From: an uncultured Prevotellaceae bacterium | GTDB taxonomy: Bacteria; Bacteroidota; Bacteroidia; Bacteroidales; Bacteroidaceae | Assembly: GCA_902785695.1 (NCBI GenBank) | Contig: CACZZQ010000023.1 | Coordinates: 1-60,440 of the forward strand | DNA length: 60,440 nt | Direction of reading: 5' to 3' | Part shown: positions 1 through 7,135 of the stretch, piece after piece | How positions within the stretch are numbered: the first letter of the stretch is position 1 | Layout of the letters: the number at the start of each line of letters is the position of its first letter | The notes under the pieces: generated by a model | The model's database searches: none | What the model was told of the DNA's origin: nothing | Seen by the model: only the letters and a program-made list of their open reading frames with translations | Program-made: the position numbers and the translations under genes

Positions 1-1
1 C

Positions 2-1012
2 GACAAGCGCCAGGGCGGTGTTGATGTTCGTCACATCGAGCACAAGCTGGGTATCCACGGCTCACCTACCTGTGAGCTCACCTATAAGAACGCTAAGGCA
101 GAGCTCTGCGGAAGCACACGTCTGGGTCTGATCAAGTACGTGATGGCTCTGATGAATGGTGCCCGTCTGGGTATCGCTGCACAGTCGGTAGGTGTTGAGC
201 AGGAGGCTTACAACGAGGGTCTGGCTTACGCCAAGGAGCGTCAGCAGTTCGGTGATAAGATCATCAACTTCCCCGCAGTCTATGACATGCTGTCTCGCAT
301 GAAGGCTAAGCTCGATGCAGGTCGTTCACTCCTTTATGAAACTGCATGTTATGTAGACATTTATAAATGTTTGGAGGATATCGAGCGCTACCGCAAACTC
401 ACACCAGAGGAGAAGCAGGAACTGAAGAAGTACCAGCGCTTGGCTGATGCCTTCACCCCGCTGGCCAAGGGTATGAACTCTGAGTACGCCAACCAGAACG
501 CTTACGATGCTATCAGTATCCACGGTGGTTCAGGTTTCATCATGGAGTACAAGAGCCAGCGTTTGTTCCGCGATGCTCGTATCTTCTCTATCTACGAGGG
601 TACTACTCAGCTGCAGGTTGTTGCAGCTATCCGCTACATCACCAACGGCACTATGCTCCAGAACATCAAGGATATGTTCGCTGCACTTCCTGAGAATGCA
701 GATGTAGCTCTGAAAGCACGCGTAGAAAAGCTCATCCCCGTTTACGAGGAGGCTCTCGCAGCTGTTAAGGCTTTGGAGAATCAGGATGCACAGGACTTCC
801 TGGCTCGTCGTCTGTACGACATGACTGCTGAGATCGTGATGTCTCTGCTCATCATCCGCGATGCTGCCAAGGCTCCCGAGCTGTTCGCTAAGAGCGCTCA
901 GGTATATGTTCGCATGGCCGAGGAGAATGTCTATGGTAAGTCTGCTTACATCAAGGCATTCCAGGTAGAGGATCTTGAGAGTTTCAAGGCTACTCAGACA
1001 GAGGAAGCATAA
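2..1012 (+). CDS. Acyl-CoA dehydrogenase, C-terminal part (5' end cut by window)
   Basis: The reading frame is open from base 2, so the gene starts before the window; 336 residues are visible. It would oxidise an acyl-CoA to the enoyl-CoA with FAD, passing electrons to an electron-transfer flavoprotein. The visible part holds the mid and C-terminal helical domains, with the family block GGSGFIMEYKSQRLFRDARI followed by SIYEGTTQLQ. It also carries the extra C-terminal helical extension typical of the longer bacterial versions. The next gene starts 2 bases after the stop, so the two are probably co-transcribed. The internal ATG at 140 is only the first ATG in the window, not the true start. Family assignment is firm; the substrate chain length cannot be read from the sequence. 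Confidence 0.9.
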   Translation, partial: DKRQGGVDVRHIEHKLGIHGSPTCELTYKNAKAELCGSTRLGLIKYVMALMNGARLGIAAQSVGVEQEAYNEGLAYAKERQQFGDKIINFPAVYDMLSRMKAKLDAGRSLLYETACYVDIYKCLEDIERYRKLTPEEKQELKKYQRLADAFTPLAKGMNSEYANQNAYDAISIHGGSGFIMEYKSQRLFRDARIFSIYEGTTQLQVVAAIRYITNGTMLQNIKDMFAALPENADVALKARVEKLIPVYEEALAAVKALENQDAQDFLARRLYDMTAEIVMSLLIIRDAAKAPELFAKSAQVYVRMAEENVYGKSAYIKAFQVEDLESFKATQTEEA

Positions 1013-1014
1013 AA

Positions 1015-1506
1015 ATGACTGAACTTGAGATTGACGAGCGTGTTAATCGCGCAGTAGATAATTTCATGGCCGGATATGGCTGCTGCCAAAGTGTGGTGGC
1101 AGCCTTTTCCGACCTTTATGGTTTAGACGATACCCTTGCCAAGAAGATTGCCGCTGGTTTTGGCGGTGGTGTTGGCAGACTTCGTATGATGTGCGGAGCC
1201 GTATCAGGCATAGTGATGCTTGTTGGTTTGGACTGTGGTCAAACCGAAGGTTCCGATCGTGAAGGCAAATCGGCCTGTTATAAAGTTGTACAGGATTTGC
1301 TGACTAAATCCAAGGATGAGAATGGCAGTTTGATTTGTGCAGAGATACTTGGTATCAAAGGCTACGAGAAAGCGCAGAACAGCTACGTCGCTTCTGCCCG
1401 TACCGCGGAATACTACAAGTCGCGCCCCTGCGTAGCCAAGGTAGAAAGTGCCGCCCGCATCTTCGCTAATTATCTGAAAGACAAAGAAAAGCCCGTTCAA
1501 TGTTGA
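1015..1506 (+). CDS. C_GCAxxG_C_C family protein
   Basis: A 163-residue soluble protein with the cysteine pattern of the C_GCAxxG_C_C family: C23-C24, then a glycine-rich GFGGGVGR stretch at 48-55, then C60-GAVSG, C74, and further cysteines near 89, 108 and 139. The family is thought to be redox or metal binding, but its reaction is unknown. It follows the acyl-CoA dehydrogenase by 2 bases, so a role beside the flavin electron-transfer chain is a reasonable inference. The last codons and stop lie inside a terminator hairpin. Confidence 0.85.
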   Translation: MTELEIDERVNRAVDNFMAGYGCCQSVVAAFSDLYGLDDTLAKKIAAGFGGGVGRLRMMCGAVSGIVMLVGLDCGQTEGSDREGKSACYKVVQDLLTKSKDENGSLICAEILGIKGYEKAQNSYVASARTAEYYKSRPCVAKVESAARIFANYLKDKEKPVQC

Positions 1507-1520
1507 GCGGGCTTTTCTTT
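1483..1520 (+). terminator. Intrinsic terminator overlapping the stop codon
   Basis: The arms AAAGAAAAGCCCGTTCAA and its near-perfect complement flank a 2-base loop, and the 3' arm ends in a T-rich run. The stop codon TGA at 1504-1506 lies inside the 3' arm. The A/T flanks make it usable from both strands, so it may also serve the minus-strand lipoprotein gene that ends at 1535. Confidence 0.85.
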
Positions 1521-1534
1521 GTCTTTAATGAATC

Positions 1535-2302
1535 CTATTTAAGGTTGGCCTTGAAAGTCTTCTGCCAGAATATCTCTTTCTTCCCTTCAGGAATCGTAGT
1601 TTTGGTTGCATTGAAATAACAATCTACAAGAAGAGAATCGTTGTTATGAGCAGAAGCGATGGAATCCAACAAGTCCTTATAACCATCCAGTTCACTTGCT
1701 TTCATATATTTATTCATTATTTCCTTGAGCTGAGGATCATTACTGAATGCCACTTGCATATTCCACATCGAATTGTTTGAAGCATCCAAATAAGTATCCC
1801 ATTTAAGGCTGTCTTCAGGAGTTTTCAAAGCAAGGAGAGAATCGCCAATAGCCTTTAATGCCTCTTTATCGTATTTGAAATCCATTGTAAATTTAGCATA
1901 AGGAGTCTTTACGCACTTACCAAGCACAAATGTTCCAAGCTCCTCATCACCACCTTGAACGGTGTTTATGCGAAAAAGCGTGTACATCATATAGAGGCTC
2001 CGGATATCCTGACGATTGTTGAATTCATCCTGTATTGCTTTACATTTATTCATCATCAACTCATCCTGCTTGTCTGAATAGACCGGATACATACCGTTGG
2101 CAAAGCCCATAGCCGACTTAAATTGTGCTGCCAAAGAGTTTTCCTCAGAAAGGTCTGTACTAATTCCACTATAGTATTTGACATAATACGAATAGCCGGA
2201 AGAGACTGTTACCTCGTCATCGCCGCAAGCGGTAAACACTGATGTTGCTGTCATGGCGCACATCACAGCCAGTGCTGCCAATAAGATTTTCTTTGTTTTC
2301 AT
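1535..2302 (-). CDS. Hypothetical lipoprotein with surface-export-like signal
   Basis: A 255-residue protein with a type II signal peptide: hydrophobic run 5-25 and lipid-bearing Cys26. CGDDE follows directly, an acidic patch like the Bacteroidetes signal that sends lipoproteins to the cell surface. The mature part is rich in Lys, Asp and Ser with no recognised domain. A TAnnTTTG box lies about 40 bases upstream. It sits downstream of the TPR/AraC regulator on the same strand, so that regulator may control it, but no binding site was identified. Function unknown. Confidence 0.8.
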   Translation of the reverse strand: MKTKKILLAALAVMCAMTATSVFTACGDDEVTVSSGYSYYVKYYSGISTDLSEENSLAAQFKSAMGFANGMYPVYSDKQDELMMNKCKAIQDEFNNRQDIRSLYMMYTLFRINTVQGGDEELGTFVLGKCVKTPYAKFTMDFKYDKEALKAIGDSLLALKTPEDSLKWDTYLDASNNSMWNMQVAFSNDPQLKEIMNKYMKASELDGYKDLLDSIASAHNNDSLLVDCYFNATKTTIPEGKKEIFWQKTFKANLK

Positions 2303-2342
2303 TGTTGTTTATGAATTAATAAATAGTTAATTTTATCGGTTG

Positions 2343-2350
2343 CAAAGTTA
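2343..2350 (-). promoter_or_regulatory. -7 box TAACTTTG for the 2302 lipoprotein gene
   Basis: Reads TAACTTTG on the minus strand, matching the Bacteroidetes TAnnTTTG consensus. It lies 40 bases upstream of the start codon at 2302. Confidence 0.6.
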
Positions 2351-2425
2351 CGACAAATCAGGGAAGCAATAGTCTCACTGTAGGAAAAAAAAGTCTCAAA
2401 ACAAGAAAGTTGTTTTCTATTTGTC

Positions 2426-4036
2426 TCATTTTGTAGCTCTACGGTATTCTGCAGGCGACATACCATAGGAATCAACAAAAGTACGGAAGAAAGAACTGCG
2501 TGCAAAACCCGAGAGTTCTGCAATGACAGACACAGACTCGTCGGTAGTGGACAAAAGATGGGCTGCATAGCGCAAGCGGTACTCGTTAAGGAAGGCATTC
2601 AAAGTCTTACCATTACAACAGGTACTGATGGCATCCGTAATATAGTGTTCGTTGGTACCAAGCATCTGAGACAGTTGTGTACGACTTAGCGCGGCATCGG
2701 TATAGATATGGTCAGGACCGTCCATGAGGTCACAGATACGCCTGAGTAGCTGCTGTTCTCCTGTTAAGGTCTCTTCCGGTTCTGCCTTCAGTTGTTCAAC
2801 GGCCTGTTTTTCTTCGCGCTCACGCAGTTCGATGTCTGCCAACAACCGGCGGTTCTTAGATGTCAGAATCTTATTGTATCTATAGGAGCGCCAAAGCAGA
2901 TAGCCAATCAGTAGGATAATCAAAACGGCTGCAATGACAATTATGCGATGCAAGGAGACAGTGAAGCGCAGATCCTTCAGTTGCAAATCGCGCTCGTGTG
3001 TCTGATAGATAACGGCCAGTTCAGCAGCATCGTTCTTCTTCTGCCAAACAAGAGCCGAATCGACAGCTGCACTGATACTGTCGGCAATGGCAAGTGCATC
3101 GGCGTTACGCCCAGCCTTACGATAAGCCAAGTAGCGGGGAGAGAGACGTTCTGCGATATTGTCGAAAGTCATCTGTGCACCATCGGTAGCCATATAGGTA
3201 CTGTCCAGCTGCTCATACCAATATGCCGCCTCGTCGTAACGTCCTGCTGCCATCAGATATTCGGCGGCTTCCGTATAGGCCCTCGGTTCGAAGATACGGC
3301 TTTTGGGAACGGCAGCAAAGACAGCGGCGGCCTCGGAAGCATGGCCTGATGCCTGCAAATACAAGGCCTGTTTCAAAGCTATATGACCTTTCCATTCCTC
3401 TATCAGCAGAGAATCGCCCTGCTTTTCATACTGTTCAAACTCCCGCGAACAGCATTCCATCCACTTCTGAGCACCTTGGATATCGCCGATGGAATAGAGG
3501 TTGATAGATATGCTCATAGGAACAAAGGGAAGTCCAACTTTTTGTTTTTTCCCCTTTTTGAGCAGCTCCTGTTGCACCTCGTAAGCCTTCTGCCAATTGT
3601 GTTGCGCATCATTGACCTGATGCAGATTCAATTGACAGTCAGCCATCAGCATCAACAGGGCCACCTCTACTTTCTTTGGAAAGGCCTCATTCTCCTTGGT
3701 CTGAGCCAGCAAGTCAGAAACAACGCTCAGTGCACCCTCAGTGTCACCACGTGCATAACGCAGATAGGCCCAGCGGTATCCGGCATCAGCATATTCAAAC
3801 TGATCCTGTGCAGATGCTGCGCCAAAGCCTTCGTATGCTTTCCTGTAGCAGTGTTCGGCTATTCGCATCTGCCAGTTTTTGTCATAGTCGCGACCTTTAA
3901 GATACTCAGCCTTCGCCGTAGCAAGTGCTTTTTCATCACCGCCACCAGCACTATTGCCATGCCCCATGCAACCCCAAAAGGTCAGCACGCCACACAGCAT
4001 CAAGACCACAATCTTAGTACCCCTTATTGTCCTCAT
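2426..4036 (-). CDS. TPR-membrane-AraC regulator
   Basis: A 536-residue one-component regulator. It has a lipoprotein-like signal (Cys23 after LTFWG), then about 330 residues of helical TPR-like repeats predicted to lie outside the cytoplasm. One membrane helix follows near 360-385 (run IIVIAAVLIILLIGYLLW). After a cytoplasmic coil comes a C-terminal AraC/XylS DNA-binding domain of roughly 100 residues. The second helix-turn-helix ends in the typical GFARSSFFRTFVDSYGMSPAEYR pattern. Bacteroidales carry many regulators of this layout. The signal is unknown; likely targets are itself or the adjacent lipoprotein gene. Alternative description: AraC-type regulator with a sensor tail. Confidence 0.85.
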   Translation of the reverse strand: MRTIRGTKIVVLMLCGVLTFWGCMGHGNSAGGGDEKALATAKAEYLKGRDYDKNWQMRIAEHCYRKAYEGFGAASAQDQFEYADAGYRWAYLRYARGDTEGALSVVSDLLAQTKENEAFPKKVEVALLMLMADCQLNLHQVNDAQHNWQKAYEVQQELLKKGKKQKVGLPFVPMSISINLYSIGDIQGAQKWMECCSREFEQYEKQGDSLLIEEWKGHIALKQALYLQASGHASEAAAVFAAVPKSRIFEPRAYTEAAEYLMAAGRYDEAAYWYEQLDSTYMATDGAQMTFDNIAERLSPRYLAYRKAGRNADALAIADSISAAVDSALVWQKKNDAAELAVIYQTHERDLQLKDLRFTVSLHRIIVIAAVLIILLIGYLLWRSYRYNKILTSKNRRLLADIELREREEKQAVEQLKAEPEETLTGEQQLLRRICDLMDGPDHIYTDAALSRTQLSQMLGTNEHYITDAISTCCNGKTLNAFLNEYRLRYAAHLLSTTDESVSVIAELSGFARSSFFRTFVDSYGMSPAEYRRATK

Positions 4037-4062
4037 TCTGAAGCCGTTTTTGTGTTTCGCGG

Positions 4063-4070
4063 CAAAGGTA
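4063..4070 (-). promoter_or_regulatory. -7 box TACCTTTG for the TPR/AraC regulator
   Basis: TACCTTTG on the minus strand, 27 bases upstream of the start at 4036. Divergent from the SemiSWEET promoter. Confidence 0.65.
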
Positions 4071-4146
4071 CGAAAAAACTCTCAGATTTTTTATATTTAT
4101 CTTCAAGTTTTTATCTTCCAAACATTTTTATTTCATAATTATTTCG

Positions 4147-4154
4147 TAACTTTG
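4147..4154 (+). promoter_or_regulatory. -7 box TAACTTTG for SemiSWEET/adenine deaminase
   Basis: TAACTTTG on the plus strand, about 58 bases upstream of the ATG at 4213. The surrounding DNA is very AT-rich. Confidence 0.65.
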
Positions 4155-4212
4155 CCAAATAGTTGGCGAGAGTTACTCTGTAACGACATATACATAACAT
4201 AAATATACTACT

Positions 4213-4500
4213 ATGGAACAAGGAATCGTTTTTGAAATCTGTGGCTACGTAGCCACCATCGGCATGATACTGGGTTATCTGCCCCAAGCTATCGCCACCA
4301 TCCGCACACGCAATACCGACGGCATCGCCCTACCCACCTTCCTGATGATGGGTATCGGTAGCCTCGCCTTTATGCTGCAAGGACTGCTTCATAAGCCTGA
4401 AATTATCTGGTCGCTGTTCCTCACCAATCTGGTGACGGCTACATGCAGTGCCATCGTGTTCAGCATCAAGATATACAACGACTATTTCAAAAAGAAGTAA
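4213..4500 (+). CDS. SemiSWEET-type sugar transporter (PQ-loop)
   Basis: A 95-residue three-helix membrane protein, the usual length of bacterial SemiSWEETs. Helix 1 carries the PQ motif in GYLPQAIATIRTRNTDGI (Pro24-Gln25). Helices 2 and 3 lie near 40-58 and 66-88. SemiSWEETs dimerise and let small sugars cross the membrane passively. It ends 3 bases before adenine deaminase, so the two share a transcript. The pairing with a purine enzyme is unusual, and the true substrate may not be a sugar. Confidence 0.88.
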   Translation: MEQGIVFEICGYVATIGMILGYLPQAIATIRTRNTDGIALPTFLMMGIGSLAFMLQGLLHKPEIIWSLFLTNLVTATCSAIVFSIKIYNDYFKKK

Positions 4501-4503
4501 ACT

Positions 4504-6168
4504 ATGAACAGCATCAAGGGACATATCGTTGACGTGGTTCGTCGGGAGATATTCGACGGTGAAATCATTATTCAGGGCGAGACGATCACTGAGGTGAAGC
4601 GGTGCACGCTGCCCGAACAGGAAACACCTTGGCCATACGTAATGCCGGGCTTCATTGATAGTCACGTACATATTGAGAGCAGTATGATGGTGCCCCATAA
4701 GTTTGCACATATTGCCGTCAGTCACGGCACGATAGGTGTCATTGCCGACCCACACGAAATTGGCAACGTGCTGGGCATTGAGGGCATCGACTATATGATT
4801 CGTTCCGGACATGAGGTTAGCTTCAACTTCTGCTTCGGTGCCCCCAGCTGTGTACCTGCCGTAGGCGGTGATATTGAAACCAGCGGTGCCGTGATCAATG
4901 CCGAGGATACGGCAGAGCTCATGGCTCGCGAGGATATTGGTTTCCTCGCAGAGATGATGAACTACCCTGGTGTGCTGGCTGGCGACAAGGAAGTGATGAA
5001 GAAGATCAAGGCTGCGCAGCGTAACGGAAAGCCCGTTGACGGTCACGCACCAGGACTCACGGGACGCCAACGCGACCAGTATGCAGGTGCAGGCATCACC
5101 ACCGATCATGAATGCTCTACGCTGGAAGAAGGACGCTCGTGTATCAATGCAGGCATGAAGGTCATCATTCGCGAAGGCAGTGCCGCCAAGGACTACGCAC
5201 TGCTCAGCCCGCTCATTGCCGAGAGTCCCAACATGGTGATGCTCTGTACGGACGACTGTCACCCTGATGACTTCGTACGCGGACATATCAACCTCATCGT
5301 AAAGCGCGCCTTGGCCGATGGCTATAACCTATGGGATGTGCTACAGGCTGCCTGCGTCAACGCTCAGAAACACTACAAGCAGAACTGGGGATTGCTACAG
5401 GCAGGCGATCCCGCCACCTTCATCACCGTAGATTGCATCACGCCCCACTTCCGTGTGGAGAGCACCGTGATACGGGGCAAGGAGGTATTCAATTATAATG
5501 CCAGCTTGCCCTCCGACCATTCTGATACGCCCGAAAGATTATTGGATTTGGAGTTCCCCAACCGTTTCGTGGCTACGCCCATCACCACTGCCGATATCAA
5601 CATCGACCTGAAGCCAGGCGATACGATACACGTGATTCATGCCTACGACGGCAGTCTGCAAACAGACCATGATGAGATAAAGCTGACGGGCAATCCCCTG
5701 TTCGATTCTCACTACCCCTGGACGGAGGTACAGAAGATTGTAGTCTATAACAGATATATTCCAGGTGCCAAACCCGTGGTTGGACTGGTGCGCGGCTTCG
5801 GCCTCAGCAATGGAGCCATAGCAGGATCGGTAGCTCACGACTGCCATAATATCGTAGCAATAGGCTCTGACGACGAGTATCTGGTCAAAGCCATCAACCG
5901 TATCGTAGAAATGCAAGGCGGACAGGTAGTCGTCAGTCCCGACGAGATGCTGGACATCCCCCTGCCCATAGCAGGTCTGATGGCTCCCATGGGAGGCCAC
6001 GAAATAGCCTTCCGTACGCTGTGCATCCAAGAAAGGGTGAAAGAGATTGGCTGTCAGATGAAGTCGCCCTTTATCACGATGGCATTCATGTGTCTGCCAG
6101 TCATACCAGACATCAAGATGACAGACCGCCACCTGATGGATACAAAATCATTCTCCGTAATATATTAG
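4504..6168 (+). CDS. ade: Adenine deaminase
   Basis: A 554-residue amidohydrolase that converts adenine to hypoxanthine and ammonia in purine salvage. The N-terminal metal motif is GFIDSHVHIESSM (His54, His56). The adenine-deaminase block with DPHEIGNV follows, then HAPGLTGRQ and the metal-ligand segment TTDHECST. The C-terminal half has the Ade-type domain ending in a PLPIAGLMAP block. Length agrees with the AdeC/Ade family (about 550-590). It converges on purN, and the two share a perfect 13 bp inverted repeat as terminator. Confidence 0.95.
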   Translation: MNSIKGHIVDVVRREIFDGEIIIQGETITEVKRCTLPEQETPWPYVMPGFIDSHVHIESSMMVPHKFAHIAVSHGTIGVIADPHEIGNVLGIEGIDYMIRSGHEVSFNFCFGAPSCVPAVGGDIETSGAVINAEDTAELMAREDIGFLAEMMNYPGVLAGDKEVMKKIKAAQRNGKPVDGHAPGLTGRQRDQYAGAGITTDHECSTLEEGRSCINAGMKVIIREGSAAKDYALLSPLIAESPNMVMLCTDDCHPDDFVRGHINLIVKRALADGYNLWDVLQAACVNAQKHYKQNWGLLQAGDPATFITVDCITPHFRVESTVIRGKEVFNYNASLPSDHSDTPERLLDLEFPNRFVATPITTADINIDLKPGDTIHVIHAYDGSLQTDHDEIKLTGNPLFDSHYPWTEVQKIVVYNRYIPGAKPVVGLVRGFGLSNGAIAGSVAHDCHNIVAIGSDDEYLVKAINRIVEMQGGQVVVSPDEMLDIPLPIAGLMAPMGGHEIAFRTLCIQERVKEIGCQMKSPFITMAFMCLPVIPDIKMTDRHLMDTKSFSVIY

Positions 6169-6183
6169 GAGACAAAGGAAAGC

Positions 6184-6230
6184 AAAAGGTGCTGCAAGAA
6201 GTCAAGCAAACACTTCATGCAGCACCTTTT
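6184..6230. terminator. Bidirectional terminator between ade and purN
   Basis: A perfect 13 bp inverted repeat, AAAAGGTGCTGCA at 6184-6196 and its complement at 6218-6230, with A and T runs outside. The right arm lies inside the purN coding region and the purN stop codon (6202-6204) lies in the loop, so the terminator and the gene end are fused. Confidence 0.85.
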
Positions 6231-6783
6231 CTATTACCAGCGGGAAATACTTCATCTCCAGCACATGCTCCTTGGCAGCAATGTCATCAGGTGTATCTAT
6301 GGGAGACAAAGCCACCTTATACTGGGCAATAATATCTCCCCCATCGCAGACGGGCGTGACCCAATGGACGGTCATGCCCGTCTCCGTTTCACCTGCTGCC
6401 TTCACCGCCTCGTGTACATGGTGTCCCCACATACCTTTACCACCGTATTTCGGCAGCAGCGAGGGGTGTATATTGATGATACGACGTGCATACGCCTCTA
6501 CCAAGAAATCGGGCACCAATGGCAAGAACCCCGCCAGCACAATAAAATCTATGTCATACTGTTGCAACAAAGGCATCATCACCGACTCATCATTCAGTTC
6601 ATCTTTCGTTACCACCTGTGTAGGTACACCTAATCGCAATGCTTTTCCCAGTGCAGGCGCATTCGGCTTGTTGCAAACTACCAAGGCTGTGTAAACCTCA
6701 GCAGAATCTTTAAAATATCGGATGATATTCTCACAATTCGTACCACCTCCAGACACGAAAATGGCTATGTTGACTTTCTTCAT
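6202..6783 (-). CDS. purN: Phosphoribosylglycinamide formyltransferase
   Basis: A 193-residue GAR transformylase that moves a formyl group from 10-formyl-THF to glycinamide ribonucleotide, the third step of purine synthesis. The fold starts with IAIFVSGGGTN for phosphate binding. The catalytic segment is INIHPSLLPKYGG (Asn and His), with the catalytic Asp in CDGGDII. I place the start at 6783 (MKKVNIAIF). The frame stays open 20 codons upstream, but the -7 box at 6811-6818 lies inside that extension, so the longer start is unlikely. Length fits the family (about 190-210). Confidence 0.93.
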   Translation of the reverse strand: MKKVNIAIFVSGGGTNCENIIRYFKDSAEVYTALVVCNKPNAPALGKALRLGVPTQVVTKDELNDESVMMPLLQQYDIDFIVLAGFLPLVPDFLVEAYARRIINIHPSLLPKYGGKGMWGHHVHEAVKAAGETETGMTVHWVTPVCDGGDIIAQYKVALSPIDTPDDIAAKEHVLEMKYFPLVIEKVLHEVFA

Positions 6784-6810
6784 TTTTATGCTCTTCTCAA
6801 AATTTAAGTG

Positions 6811-6818
6811 CAAAGGTA
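6811..6818 (-). promoter_or_regulatory. -7 box TACCTTTG for purN
   Basis: TACCTTTG on the minus strand, 27 bases before the chosen start at 6783. It excludes the longer in-frame start at 6843. Confidence 0.65.
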
Positions 6819-7012
6819 CAGAAATAATTTCATTTTCCTGCAATCTCTACACCTATTTTCCCCCATCATGAAGGAAACTATTCACAAAATTGCATAACTA
6901 TCGAAATCATTTTCACATGACAGGCCCATAATCAGAATGGATGGTACTAAGCAACTTCAACCATTATTACTAAATAATCAAAATCTGTCGTTATAAACCT
7001 TGGCTGTATGCA

Positions 7013-7069
7013 GGGATAAAAATAAATTTGTTTTCCTTTTGTGGTTCGCCCGACTTTTTGTACCTTTGC
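7013..7069 (+). repeat. 57 bp promoter-associated repeat, copy 1
   Basis: Begins GGGATAAAAATA and contains TTTTCCTTTTGTGGTTCGCC, ending in the -7 box TACCTTTG. By eye it matches 9273-9329 at about 52 of 57 positions. Both copies lie on the plus strand upstream of a plus-strand gene. Confidence 0.8.
7061..7068 (+). promoter_or_regulatory. Distal -7 box TACCTTTG for the histidine kinase
   Basis: TACCTTTG at the 3' end of the 57 bp repeat, about 67 bases before the ATG at 7136. Confidence 0.5.
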
Positions 7070-7085
7070 ATTCGGTAATATTTCG

Positions 7086-7093
7086 TATCTTTG
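7086..7093 (+). promoter_or_regulatory. Proximal -7 box TATCTTTG for the histidine kinase
   Basis: TATCTTTG 42 bases before the ATG at 7136, giving a possible second start site 25 bases downstream of the first. Confidence 0.5.
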
Positions 7094-7135
7094 CCGCAAA
7101 TATAAATAAACACGGATTTTACTTTAAACAATAAA

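Larger units (their letters stand above)
6784..7135. other. Intergenic region between purN and the histidine kinase
   Basis: The 352 bases hold the purN promoter, an AT-rich stretch where I see nothing (about 6845-7010), the first copy of a 57 bp promoter repeat (7013-7069) and two -7 boxes for the kinase. No small gene or RNA stands out. Confidence 0.6.

Noticed and set aside
3383-4138. 251-residue plus-strand frame opposite the TPR/AraC regulator
   Set aside because: Antisense shadow; composition and lack of start signals do not support a gene.
4330-5286. Long minus-strand open frame opposite adenine deaminase
   Set aside because: It is an antisense shadow of a clearly conserved gene and its translation is His/Cys-rich with no family features.
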